The notes under the pieces are model-generated. The model was not told the origin of the DNA. It was given only the letters and a program-made list of their open reading frames with translations, and made no database searches. A stretch of DNA of 64,000 nucleotides from Cellulophaga sp. BC115SP. GTDB taxonomy: Bacteria; Bacteroidota; Bacteroidia; Cytophagales; Spirosomataceae. This document shows positions 25,239-34,934 of this stretch, one piece after another. Numbering within the stretch: the first letter of the stretch is position 1; each line of letters begins with the position of its first letter. The position numbers were made by a program, and so were the translations under genes. The stretch is taken from the NCBI RefSeq assembly GCF_009905545.1, contig NZ_JAAALB010000002.1, positions 124,001 to 188,000 on the forward strand. The letters run 5' to 3'.

Positions 25239-25925
25239 ATGACTAAAGAAGCTTTTTCATATTTAGTGACCAATCCCAATGAAGTTTCCAAAAAGGATGT
25301 TGAATCTTTGGAAGCTATTTTGGAGGAATATCCTTTTTTTCAGTTAGCACATACCTTAGTGGCAAAAGGCTATCATGCAAATTATGCTGAAGAGTTGGCT
25401 AACGAAAAAATTCGTAAGGCAGCCATTTATGCTCTCAATCGTAATGCTTTAAGAAAGATTATCAATGGAAGTTTTGTGAACGAAAATCTTGTTCCTCAAA
25501 ATTCTCCTAGCACAGTAGAATACATCAATAAAGTTGATAAAATCATAGAACAAGCAACGGCAGAAGAACAACCGCAAAACTTTGCTAATCATGATTTAAT
25601 GGCTTTTTCTGCCTCTTATGAAGATGCCTTGTTGGACGATATTTTGAATAAGCAACAAAAACAGCTAGACATCATCAATTCGTTTATTGAAAAAGACCCA
25701 GGCTTGATTCGTACTTCTAAAAGTCAGATAGAATCGCCTGTGAACCATATAGATTTATCTGCCAAAAGTACAAAAGCTGAAAAAGACGTTGTCACAGAAA
25801 GCTATGCCAAAATTTTGACCATGCAAGGACGTAAAGAAAAAGCGATAGAGGTGTATGAAAAATTAATTTTGAAATTCCCAGAAAAAAAAGCGTACTTTGC
25901 GGATAAAATTAAGGCCTTACAGTAG
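25239..25925 (+). CDS. conserved hypothetical helical protein with TPR-like C-terminus
   Basis: A 228-residue soluble protein without signal peptide. The N-terminal part (FSYLVTNPNEVSKKDVESLEAILEEYPFF, read in two helices) and the C-terminal hairpin ESYAKILTMQGRKEKAIEVYEKLILKFPEK look like helical repeats; the latter is a good single TPR unit. A Bacteroidota hypothetical of this kind is usually found between lptE and secG. The middle (about 75-180) is polar and probably disordered. Function unknown; a scaffold or assembly role is only a guess. Confidence 0.7.
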   Translation: MTKEAFSYLVTNPNEVSKKDVESLEAILEEYPFFQLAHTLVAKGYHANYAEELANEKIRKAAIYALNRNALRKIINGSFVNENLVPQNSPSTVEYINKVDKIIEQATAEEQPQNFANHDLMAFSASYEDALLDDILNKQQKQLDIINSFIEKDPGLIRTSKSQIESPVNHIDLSAKSTKAEKDVVTESYAKILTMQGRKEKAIEVYEKLILKFPEKKAYFADKIKALQ

Positions 25926-26032
25926 GAAGAGTTTATTTACTTGACTAAATTTAGCATTTCAAGCATTCAATAAGTTCTTCTCAAAGCAATGAGCTTGCGA
26001 TTTGAGCTTATCGTCTAAAATGTCTTAATTTG

Positions 26033-26066
26033 GCCTAATGCCTACTGCTATTGCTTACAGCGTTAG
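26033..26066. repeat. single-arm GCnTnnn heptamer run
   Basis: Units GCCTAAT, GCCTACT, a 6-base GCTATT, GCTTACA, GCGTTAG. Same sequence class as the arms of the F5 elements at 38157, 54177 and 61009; a weaker partner lies about 50-80 bases upstream. Located 50 bases before the secG start. Confidence 0.5.
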
Positions 26067-26115
26067 TAATTCATTTCCAAATACAAAATATTCACATTTA
26101 AAGTAAAAGTAAAAA

Positions 26116-26475
26116 ATGTTCGGAGCAGTTATTGTAATTATTTGTATCGTAGCGGTATTGTTAGTGTTCGTAGTACTTGTGCAAAACCCTAAAGGAGGTG
26201 GCTTATCGGGTGAATTCGGTTCGGCTGGCGCAAGCCAAATGTTCGGTGTACAACGCACTGGCGACCTACTTGAACAAATTACTTGGGGTGGAGCGATTCT
26301 AATTGCTTTGTTAACATTGGGTTCTAAGTTTTTGACTCCAACAGCTTCTGAAGGAATCAACTCAGTGAACGTTGAAAAAGCAGCTACTAAAACTATTCCA
26401 GCGGCTGTGCCTGCACCAGCTCCTGCTGCTCCAGCTTCAGGAACTCCAGCACCAGCGCCTGCACCAGCGAAATAA
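26116..26475 (+). CDS. secG: preprotein translocase subunit SecG
   Basis: A 119-residue SecG: first transmembrane helix (VIVIICIVAVLLVFVVLVQ, about 5-23), the conserved loop NPKGGGLSGEFGSAG, then MFGVQRTGDLLEQITW and a second helix (about 56-75). SecG joins SecYE and aids the protein-export cycle. The C-terminus after residue 85 is an Ala/Pro-rich tail of about 30 residues (repeating APAPA), which is common in Bacteroidota SecG and gives a misleading open frame on the opposite strand. A strong terminator follows. Confidence 0.93.
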   Translation: MFGAVIVIICIVAVLLVFVVLVQNPKGGGLSGEFGSAGASQMFGVQRTGDLLEQITWGGAILIALLTLGSKFLTPTASEGINSVNVEKAATKTIPAAVPAPAPAAPASGTPAPAPAPAK

Positions 26476-26497
26476 TTTTCGTAGGTTCGGATACAAC

Positions 26498-26535
26498 AAA
26501 AAAGTCGAGCAAGAAATCTTGTTCGACTTTTTTTG
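26498..26535. terminator. bidirectional intrinsic terminator after secG
   Basis: Stem AAAGTCGAGCAAGA with TCTTGTTCGACTTT (one G-U pair) around a 2-base loop, flanked by A-rich and T-rich runs on either side, so it can end transcripts from both directions. Confidence 0.85.
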
Positions 26536-26676
26536 TTAATATAAAACAATTAAAGCATTTTCGTTAGGGGTGAATAAATTCACTCACTAAGTAGAATTAT
26601 TGACTTCAACAAAATACATCTTAAGCCCAACACAAGCCTCTTTTCCCTCTTAGAATATAGCTTGCGCAAAACTCCC

Positions 26677-26700
26677 AACTCCGCACTCAAAACTCCCTCT
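26677..26700. repeat. single-arm ACTCnnn heptamer run
   Basis: Contains AACTCCGCACTCAAAACTC, a 19-base string found again at 58980 and 59144 beside uxaC, and fits a 7-base unit ACTCnnn. It reaches the stop codon of the minus-strand gene at 26699. Confidence 0.55.
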
Positions 26701-27415
26701 ACGCCGCCGATACCATTTCGACCACCTTGCGTTGTGCTATTGGCAAAAAAGTTTCTTCTAGTGGTAAAATACTGGAAGACTCCACCAAAAATGTGGCAGG
26801 GTTTGGCAAGTGTCTATATTTTTTGACTAAATCAATCTTCATGTTTTCGAAAGTATTCGCCATCGAACGACGAATGGTATCCACATAGAAGGTTTTCAGT
26901 CCTCTACATTTTTCGTGGTTATTTTCGAAAATGGTCAGATTGAATTGGTAAATCCGAGTCTCCTGAATACAAGGCTCGTACAGAAACAAATAACCTTCAT
27001 TTTTGTACAAAGGCAAAACGCCAATGGGTGCAATTGAAATACCTTTTTCTACCTTTGATAAAAGCTCCTTTCCCTCTTCAATCGAATACTTAAATTTTGG
27101 CAAAGCATATTCCATAATACTTTGCATTTCGGATATAACTTCGTTTTCAGGCTGTTTTACTTCTTCATAATTGACTTGCAATGCATCCGAATCCAGTCCT
27201 TTGATTCTTTTAGGAAAATTTTTCGCCATTTGTTGTAGACCATCCTTAAAGTACATCGAGTACTCATAATGACGTTGCAAATCAGACAAGTCAGGGTAAA
27301 GCTTCTTTTCTTTGAAGTTAGTTTTGACAGATTGTAGATAGGCGAGTAACAAATATTTTTTGTACTCGAAGTCAATTAAACCTGCGGTGAGCCAATCTTT
27401 TTCTAAATTTCTCAT
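26699..27415 (-). CDS. conserved hypothetical protein
   Basis: A 238-residue soluble protein, no signal peptide or membrane span. It begins MRNLEKDWLTAGLIDFEYKK, has a helical, charged first half, a segment GVLPLYKNEGYLFLYEPC at about 136-153, and ends with VRRS-type and LPNPATFLVES segments. I recall similar proteins in Bacteroidota near groESL but know no function for them. It reads against secG and groES and its 5' side holds an H1 element. Purine-rich GGAGGC just before the ATG on its strand could serve as an unusual strong ribosome binding site for this phylum. Confidence 0.6.
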   Translation of the reverse strand: MRNLEKDWLTAGLIDFEYKKYLLLAYLQSVKTNFKEKKLYPDLSDLQRHYEYSMYFKDGLQQMAKNFPKRIKGLDSDALQVNYEEVKQPENEVISEMQSIMEYALPKFKYSIEEGKELLSKVEKGISIAPIGVLPLYKNEGYLFLYEPCIQETRIYQFNLTIFENNHEKCRGLKTFYVDTIRRSMANTFENMKIDLVKKYRHLPNPATFLVESSSILPLEETFLPIAQRKVVEMVSAA

Positions 27416-27507
27416 CTTGGGCCTCCTTTCTTGAAATTAAGTGGTGATTGTGTGAATTAGTGAATCAAGTTAAAGGTGACTCTTGCGGTAGAGTCTGGAC
27501 TGTAACT

Positions 27508-27601
27508 ATTGCGGATTTGGGATTTCTGATTTCGGGAATGAGGAAAAAATAGCTTAAAAAATAGAGTATATTTCCGAAATCCAACATCCGATATCCGAAA
27601 T
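27508..27601. repeat. H1 heptamer hairpin element, copy e
   Basis: Left arm 27508-27535 has four units (ATTGCGG then ATTTnnG), right arm 27571-27601 has four units of CCrAnAT. Orientation is the same as the copy at 5540. It lies upstream of the minus-strand hypothetical gene, about 370 bases before groES. Confidence 0.8.
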
Positions 27602-27974
27602 AGATGATTCTTACAATCCTTGGCGCACTACTATTGTAGAGTCATAGATTTTCTTGTCGATTTCACCTACACCTGAAATTAAGAACTTTGTCGAAAAAAA
27701 CAAATATCCCGATAGCTTTTTGAAATTGGCATAAAGAAGAAACCTGTTTGAAGTCAATTTGTCATAAAATAAGTACAAAATAGGAGACAAAATTTCAGGT
27801 TGAATTGACAAATAAGTAGAGTATGACATAGTTTGAAGCCAAAACCTGACAATATTTCAGCAAAATGCCCAATGGCACAAAAAATGTACAAAGATGCCAT
27901 GTCAGCCACCTAATAATTGCGGCTGGCTCTGACCTAAAATTTACATAAACAAAAAATAACTCTTACAAAAACAA
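27602..27974. other. groES upstream region, no classical heat-shock operator
   Basis: I looked for the CIRCE inverted repeat (TTAGCACTC and complement) and did not find it. TGCCCAATGGCA and CTGACA...TGTCAG are small inverted repeats at about 27846-27908 with no known factor. A 72-codon minus-strand frame here lacks any protein-like feature. Confidence 0.4.
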
Positions 27975-28253
27975 ATGTCAACAGTTAGTATCAAACCATT
28001 AGCTGACAGAGTTCTAGTTGAACCAGCAGCAGCAGAAGAAAAAACTGCATTCGGAATTATCATCCCTGACACAGCGAAAGAAAAACCACAAAAAGGAACA
28101 GTAGTAGCAGTAGGTGCTGGCAAGAAAGATGAGCCGTTGACTGTTAAAGTAGGCGACACTGTATTATACGGTAAATACTCTGGTACTGAAATCGCGGTTG
28201 AAGGAAAAGATTATTTAATCATGCGTGAAAGCGATATTTTCGCAATCGTTTAA
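27975..28253 (+). CDS. groES: co-chaperonin GroES
   Basis: A 92-residue GroES of normal length. It starts [20 protein letters not shown], has the mobile loop region [21 protein letters not shown] (in two parts) that docks on Gro[17 protein letters not shown], and ends [14 protein letters not shown]. It forms the heptameric lid of the GroEL folding chamber. The gene is 157 bases ahead of groEL on the same strand; that gap is wider than usual because a heptamer hairpin sits in it. Confidence 0.97.
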   Translation: MSTVSIKPLADRVLVEPAAAEEKTAFGIIIPDTAKEKPQKGTVVAVGAGKKDEPLTVKVGDTVLYGKYSGTEIAVEGKDYLIMRESDIFAIV

Positions 28254-28257
28254 TTTT

Positions 28258-30036
<1,779 letters not shown>

Positions 30037-30059
30037 TCATCAATTTCTGCTTATAAATC

Positions 30060-30095
30060 AAAGGCCTCTTTCTACGGGAAGAGGCCTTTTTTTAT
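30060..30095 (+). terminator. intrinsic terminator of groESL
   Basis: AAAGGCCTCTT and its complement AAGAGGCCTTT around an 8-base loop, followed by seven T residues in total, about 25 bases after the groEL stop. Confidence 0.9.
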
Positions 30096-30255
30096 TCTAT
30101 TGAGTGAGTAATAGTCTTTGGCTTTGATAAGCTGTTTTGGTGTTGCCGTATAATAAGAATTGATTGGTTTTATTTAGTTTTTTTAGAAAATTCTGTATTC
30201 TTATTATCTAATATCTAAACTATTTCATACACCTGTACCTTAGTTCGGTGCGTGA

Positions 30256-31053
30256 ATGTTGTTGAGCGATTATTATGACTATATACACATTAGCAGCAAT
30301 TTTATGACGCCCATCACTATAGATTCATTTGAGCATCTAATTACCACATTACAAGACAAAAAATATTGTTGTGGACACGTAGTTTTCAGAGGTGTAAAAG
30401 ACCAAGTTCATCACAAACTTATTCCATCAGTTGGACGATTAACAGATTATTATGGTGTAAGTTTGAGCGACTTAGTTGACCATGAACGGCATATGCTTAG
30501 TCTGTTTCGCCACCGTTCGTATGGAGAGCTTTCTAAAATTCCTCAAAACGACTGGATTTGGTTGGCATTAGCACAACATCATGGGCTTCCGACAAGACTT
30601 TTAGATTGGACGTACAGCCCATTAGTGGCAGCTTTTTTTGCAACAGAGCCAGAATTAAAGCATGACAGGACAATTGGAGAACTTCCTGAAAATGGTGGTG
30701 CTATATATGTTCTTCATGACTGCAACTATCTTGACGCATATAATCCACCGCATGACCCATTTCAAACATCAGGACATAAAATCGTATATGCACCAGTAGT
30801 TACAAACAGGATTTCGGGACAAGGTGGAATGTTTACTATCCATCATGACCCTAGACAAGAGTTTCAGATTGGTTTTGAAGGTGGTCCAAGGTGGATTGAC
30901 AAGTTGGTTTTTTCAAAAGACGTGGCGAAACAAATTCAACGAGCATTATATTTTTTAGGTGTTAGAAAAGGTGGTATTTATCCAGACCTTGACGGCTTTT
31001 CGGGCGACATAAAAATTCGATTTGCTATTGGCGATTGTCATACACCACACTAA
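30256..31053 (+). CDS. FRG domain-containing protein
   Basis: A 265-residue protein. The FRG signature is clear: VVFRGVKDQVHHKLIPSVGR (in part the Phe-Arg-Gly that names the family), then the helical part ending WLALAQHHGLPTRLLDWTYSPLVAAFFA, which is the second conserved block. FRG proteins are widespread in accessory regions and on mobile DNA; their biochemical role is not established, although nuclease, toxin or defence roles have been proposed. No second domain is present. The ATG at 30256 gives an extra 16 residues; an ATG at 30304 (MTPITIDSFEHLI) is a plausible alternative start. Two small exported-protein genes follow, making a small accessory island behind groEL. Confidence 0.8.
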   Translation: MLLSDYYDYIHISSNFMTPITIDSFEHLITTLQDKKYCCGHVVFRGVKDQVHHKLIPSVGRLTDYYGVSLSDLVDHERHMLSLFRHRSYGELSKIPQNDWIWLALAQHHGLPTRLLDWTYSPLVAAFFATEPELKHDRTIGELPENGGAIYVLHDCNYLDAYNPPHDPFQTSGHKIVYAPVVTNRISGQGGMFTIHHDPRQEFQIGFEGGPRWIDKLVFSKDVAKQIQRALYFLGVRKGGIYPDLDGFSGDIKIRFAIGDCHTPH

Positions 31054-31174
31054 AAACTGCTACTTACACAGGTTTTGTGTTACGGTGGGCTAACTAATAA
31101 ATGTTTATTTTTAGTTTTTCGATTTAACTTTTGATTATGGATTGGGGTAACATTAAGCCGTAAACTTGAGAATT

Positions 31175-31588
31175 ATGAGACGCCTATTCAAAATATTGTT
31201 GTTTTTCTCGTTTTACATCTCATCATGTAAAAATATTGACCACGAATATGGTTGTGAAAACATTGTACTCGAAAAGGTAGACTGGACATATTGTGAAATT
31301 ATTGGGAAATATGGTTGGAAAAAATGTAATGATAGTCGTGATACACTTACCATGAAGTTCAAAGAACGATTAGAAAATATCAAAGGTGTAATAACGCAAG
31401 AGGATGATTCGACTTTTTGTTTAAAACCCAATGGCTTAAATAGTCTCACACCAATAAATTTACCCAAGTGTTTCAAAAGAAGTAATTTGAAAGTAATTTT
31501 TAGCGGAGATATTAGAGTGGCACCTAGCTTGAATGAATCAAATTGTGGTGATTTATTTGAACTTACAAAAATAGAAATTGATGAGTGA
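31175..31588 (+). CDS. small hypothetical lipoprotein
   Basis: A 137-residue protein from the ATG at 31175 (the frame opens three codons earlier at a TTG). The signal MRRLFKILLFFSFYISSC ends in a lipobox at Cys18. The mature part has six further Cys spread through it (YGCENI, TYCEI, KKCND, FCLK, LPKCFK, NCGD), so disulfides are possible. I do not recognise a family. Base composition is lower in G+C than the genes to the left. Confidence 0.55.
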   Translation: MRRLFKILLFFSFYISSCKNIDHEYGCENIVLEKVDWTYCEIIGKYGWKKCNDSRDTLTMKFKERLENIKGVITQEDDSTFCLKPNGLNSLTPINLPKCFKRSNLKVIFSGDIRVAPSLNESNCGDLFELTKIEIDE

Positions 31589-31852
31589 ATTATTCAGACA
31601 CAGAAAATCGTAACATCAATCAGTAAAAGTGTCATACATCTTTTATTTTAAATCATCCAGGTAAATGACAGGTGAAGCTTTTCAAATATATCAATTACAG
31701 CACCATAAAGATTAAGAATAGAAGGTAAAATATTAGCTTTTATGTATATGTAGAAAAGTAACGTTCATATTAGAACAACAAATTCGTGAATGTTTAGAAG
31801 GAAAAAATAAGTTTAAAAAGCCTATTTTGTAAAGTAAATAAATGCCTAGAAG

Positions 31853-32563
31853 ATGAAAACAATAGTATTAATTTTGATAATTGTATTTGGGAATATTTCT
31901 ATTTCGGTTGGACAGCTTAACAATATACTACATGAACTTAACATTGAAAAAGATAGCGTAGTTTTTGAATTTGTCAATTCAAAGAAGCTTTTACAATCGA
32001 AAAAAATTTATGTTATTCCAGTTCTAGTGGAAAACGTTAAAGATAGTTACTGGGTTGCAGACTTATACCTTGTAAAATTTGATACTACCACAAATCAAAT
32101 AGTTTCTAAATCAAGATTTAAAAATATGTTGACTTCCGATGCAGTGTCTATAAAAAAACTGTGGATTGATTCGACTCCTTACTTCCTACAAGAAAATGTT
32201 AAATCTTTTGGGATTCGTATATTTTCGGCGAATAATTCGAGTGTAGATTATGGAGAATTTGAAGAGATTTATATTTTTGAGGAAGTAAATAATTCCTTCA
32301 ATAACCTTCTAAAATTAGCAACAAGACAATTTATTTCAAATCGAAGTACAGATTGTGAAAATACTCAGGAACAATTAAGAACGAGTTTTTTAATCATAGA
32401 TAAACATAAAGTAAATAATCACTTTAATATTATAGAAAGCGTAACAACAGAAGAATACGGTTTAAATAATAATTGTGAAATTGGTAAGAAACATATTAGA
32501 AAATATAAAAATTTATTCCAGTTTAAAAACGGAATTTATAGGAATAACCAACGAAAACGATAA
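31853..32563 (+). CDS. hypothetical secreted protein
   Basis: A 236-residue protein with a Sec signal (MKTIVLILIIVFGNISISVG, cleaved after residue 20 or so). The rest is strand-rich, with YVIPVLVENVKDSYWVADLY and IRIFSANNSSVDYGEFEEIY, and ends in a basic tail NNQRKR. No known domain is visible. Very AT-rich. It lies 264 bases after the small lipoprotein gene with nothing recognised between them, and could be an independent transcript. Confidence 0.5.
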   Translation: MKTIVLILIIVFGNISISVGQLNNILHELNIEKDSVVFEFVNSKKLLQSKKIYVIPVLVENVKDSYWVADLYLVKFDTTTNQIVSKSRFKNMLTSDAVSIKKLWIDSTPYFLQENVKSFGIRIFSANNSSVDYGEFEEIYIFEEVNNSFNNLLKLATRQFISNRSTDCENTQEQLRTSFLIIDKHKVNNHFNIIESVTTEEYGLNNNCEIGKKHIRKYKNLFQFKNGIYRNNQRKR

Positions 32564-32700
32564 GATACATTACTGCATAGTATTTAACTCTGTTTCATCT
32601 CTTTTTACCTTAAAATTGTTGTGAATATAGTAGGACAGGGACGACTCTTTTTCTAATTAGTTTCACTATTCGTTTATCGTTCTTTCTCTCCCACCCAAAA

Positions 32701-33444
32701 ATGCTTAATCACAACCCACTACTACTAGCGCTAAAAGCTAAAAAGTCGAATGTTGAAATACATAGGCATGCGGCGTTTCAAATCGTATTCACGGAGGATA
32801 ATCCCTTCTCCACTACGCTTGAGAATCAGCAATATCGAGATATTTTTGGGTTTATCATCAAACCTCAAGTTGCGCATGCTTGTGTGTGTAACGAGAGCAA
32901 TGTGGTTATTCTAAATATAGAACCATATTCCATTTTGGGGAAGCTTATTGAGGAACAATTAGGTGATAAAAATGCTTTTGTCTTCTATGCTAAAACAGAA
33001 TTACAACATTTTTTAGGTATTCAGGAAGGTGCTTTTTCATTAGACAGCTTGCTTAATTATAGTAGTCAAAATTCATTGATTCAGCCTTTGGATATCAGAA
33101 TCGAGGACTCCATCGCGTTTATTCATGAACATTTTAAAGTAGAAAATATCTCGACTCAGGATGTTGCCAATCATGTTTTTTTGTCTCCTTCTCGATTAGC
33201 CACTTTGTTCAAACAACAAATCGGTAGCAGTATCAGCAAATACCTTTTGTGGACTAGATTGAGAAATGCCATTTTTTTGATTTTAACTGAGAAAGACAAA
33301 AATCTGACAACGATTGCTTTGGAAAGTGGGTTCTACGACTCTTCGCAAATGACTAAATATATGTACCAATTGTTTGGTATTGCACCTTCCAAACTGAAGC
33401 AAAAAAGTGATTTGATACAATTTTTAGCGGTTGAGACTGTCTAA
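32701..33444 (+). CDS. AraC-family transcriptional regulator
   Basis: A 247-residue regulator. Residues 1-140 are a cupin-like sensor part (IHRHAAFQIVFTEDNPF, FIIKPQVAHACVCNESN). The C-terminal 100 residues carry the paired helix-turn-helix of the AraC/XylS family: ISTQDVANHVFLSPSRLATLFKQQIG and, after IALESGFYDSSQMTKYMYQLFGIAPSKLK (read in two stretches), the family signature. The short isomerase-like gene 65 bases downstream on the same strand may be its target or operon partner. Effector unknown. Confidence 0.87.
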   Translation: MLNHNPLLLALKAKKSNVEIHRHAAFQIVFTEDNPFSTTLENQQYRDIFGFIIKPQVAHACVCNESNVVILNIEPYSILGKLIEEQLGDKNAFVFYAKTELQHFLGIQEGAFSLDSLLNYSSQNSLIQPLDIRIEDSIAFIHEHFKVENISTQDVANHVFLSPSRLATLFKQQIGSSISKYLLWTRLRNAIFLILTEKDKNLTTIALESGFYDSSQMTKYMYQLFGIAPSKLKQKSDLIQFLAVETV

Positions 33445-33509
33445 TTTTATGGCATAAAATATTTTGTTTAGTAACTCAGCTAAGTCATAACTTTTTAAAA
33501 ATCCAGAAT

Positions 33510-33782
33510 ATGTACAGAATCATTGTATCCATCGCACTTTCAGATAGTGGAATCGACACCATCAAATCAACGCCTGAACTTCCTAAAAAGGAAATGGAAT
33601 ATGTTAATCTTTGGAAGACCGAAGGTATTTTGGAAAGTTTTTATATTTCTGTAACCAAAAAAGAGGCAGTTCTTATATTTAAAGATATAGACGAAGCTAA
33701 ATGTAAGGAAATGATAGAGATACTGCCTTACTTTCCTTACATGTCAAAAATTGAATACCTAGGGGTAGATAAGCAATTTTAA
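33510..33782 (+). CDS. muconolactone isomerase-like dimeric alpha/beta barrel protein
   Basis: A 90-residue protein that starts MYRIIVSIALSDSG, has KTEGILESFYISVTKKEAVL and ends with EILPYFPYMSKIEYLGV. The LPxFPYM motif before the last strand, and the overall size, are those of the muconolactone delta-isomerase family and related small ferredoxin-fold proteins. No other gene of aromatic ring degradation is present, so the true substrate is likely different. It follows an AraC regulator gene. Confidence 0.65.
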   Translation: MYRIIVSIALSDSGIDTIKSTPELPKKEMEYVNLWKTEGILESFYISVTKKEAVLIFKDIDEAKCKEMIEILPYFPYMSKIEYLGVDKQF

Positions 33783-33829
33783 TTTTAGGCTTTGGGTTAT
33801 TTACCTTATTTCATAAGTCTAACAGAAAA

Positions 33830-33865
33830 CCGAATAGGGTGCGACTTAAGTCGCACCCTATTCGG
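33830..33865. repeat. perfect 36-bp palindrome
   Basis: CCGAATAGGGTGCGACTT is followed at once by its exact complement with no loop. It lies 47 bases after the isomerase-like gene stop. There is no T-run after it on the plus strand (AAAAGG follows) and only TTTTCTGTT on the minus strand, so it is a weak candidate for a simple terminator; as DNA it could be a dimer binding site or cruciform. No second copy was seen in the window. Confidence 0.85.
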
Positions 33866-34169
33866 AAAAGGTTGAAGAGACATTTTTTATTATTTCCCAA
33901 AAATTTGGGATGACTCATTTTTTACATTGTCGCTTCTTTTTTCAATACCAAAATCTCTTTTATCCTCTATCATACCCTCCTCCCCCCTTCCAAATTGAAA
34001 TCTACCAACAACCAATAAAATAGTTTATTGCGGAATTTTAGGGCTAAAATCTTACCATTTATCAATTTATTCATTAAAAACTAGGGGGATTATTATTCAT
34101 GAATAGAATAATTTCTCATATTAGAGGAAATGTCACATACTACCTTTAACTTATTGCATCCACCTTGAT

Positions 34170-34622
34170 ATGATAAACAAAACTATCACCATCGAAACGC
34201 AATTGGCGGCAACACCTGAAACCGTCTGGAGCTTCTTGACCAATCCAAGTCTTTTGTCCGAATGGCTCATGCCCAACAACATTATGCCTGAAAAAGGAAG
34301 GGCATTTCAATTTAAAACTAAATCACGGGTAAAACTTGGTTTTGATGGGTTGATCTCCTGCCAAATTCTCAAACTAAAACAGTATTCCGAAATAAGCTAC
34401 ACTTGGCAGGGAATACTCGCCCATGAACAACACCAACTCGCAACCACCATCACTTGGACTCTGCAAACTCAATCCACTAATCAAACATTATTGAAACTCA
34501 AACAAGAAGGATTTATTGGTTTTAAAAACCTGATTCCGTATGCTATTTTACAAAAGAGTTGGCAACGCTTACTCTCCCAAAAACTTCCTCTTGCCATCGC
34601 AAAATACCAAGCAGAAATCTGA
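34170..34622 (+). CDS. SRPBCC/START-like domain protein
   Basis: A 150-residue single-domain protein of the helix-grip fold. The start NKTITIETQLAATPETVWSF, then FLTNPSLLSEWLMP, SEISYTWQGI and a long final helix (AILQKSWQRLLSQKLPLAIA) match the AHSA1/polyketide-cyclase-like group, which bind small hydrophobic ligands. No active site can be assigned. It stands alone, 312 bases ahead of susC, and the long upstream gap contains only the 36-bp palindrome. Confidence 0.78.
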   Translation: MINKTITIETQLAATPETVWSFLTNPSLLSEWLMPNNIMPEKGRAFQFKTKSRVKLGFDGLISCQILKLKQYSEISYTWQGILAHEQHQLATTITWTLQTQSTNQTLLKLKQEGFIGFKNLIPYAILQKSWQRLLSQKLPLAIAKYQAEI

Positions 34623-34737
34623 TATTTGAATACGCTTAAATACATCCTTTCCTTCCTCCTTACTTTGTATTTTCCTCCACTCTTTTTAATACAAGTTTTT
34701 CTATTATAAATGAATCTTTTTTGTACTTTAACTTACC

Positions 34738-34758
34738 ATGTTGGGGTAATGTTGGGGC
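34738..34758 (+). promoter_or_regulatory. 11-bp direct repeat upstream of susC, candidate operator
   Basis: Two tandem copies ATGTTGGGGTA and ATGTTGGGGC, one helical turn apart. The same pair, with one change, stands at 44245-44265 between the regulator gene and the GH5 gene. It is 85 bases upstream of a TACTTTTG box. The position and sharing suggest binding of the LuxR-type regulator of this locus. Confidence 0.6.
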
Positions 34759-34842
34759 AAAAAATGCCTTTTAGAGCAAAATGAAAGGTTTTGTAGTGGT
34801 AATGTAGTAACACCTAATTGGACTATTTGAAGTTCTTCCTCC

Positions 34843-34850
34843 TACTTTTG
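34843..34850 (+). promoter_or_regulatory. -7 box of the susC promoter
   Basis: TACTTTTG matches the Bacteroidota -7 consensus TAnnTTTG. A TTG is present 22 bases upstream (34818-34820). The box is 85 bases before the susC ATG. The identical octamer occurs in the other operator-bearing region at 44296. Confidence 0.6.
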
Positions 34851-34934
34851 CAAAAGCGAAAAGCAGTTCGATAAGCCTATCATTATCGGATTAATCCAAT
34901 TCTTTTTCATTATACTCCAAAATGCTTTTGCAAA

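Noticed and set aside
26055-26549. 164-codon minus-strand frame over secG
   Set aside because: Produced by the Ala/Pro-rich SecG tail read backwards (Gly/Ala repeats); SecG on the plus strand is unambiguous.
27611-27829. 72-codon minus-strand frame upstream of groES
   Set aside because: Protein-like features are absent and it sits in the regulatory gap of groES.
27840-27974. CIRCE element before groES
   Set aside because: No TTAGCACTC-N9-GAGTGCTAA or close variant; the small inverted repeats seen do not match.
31141-31152. TTGGGGTAA before the small lipoprotein gene, similar to the susC operator
   Set aside because: Only one half-site, no second copy at 11 bp; likely chance.
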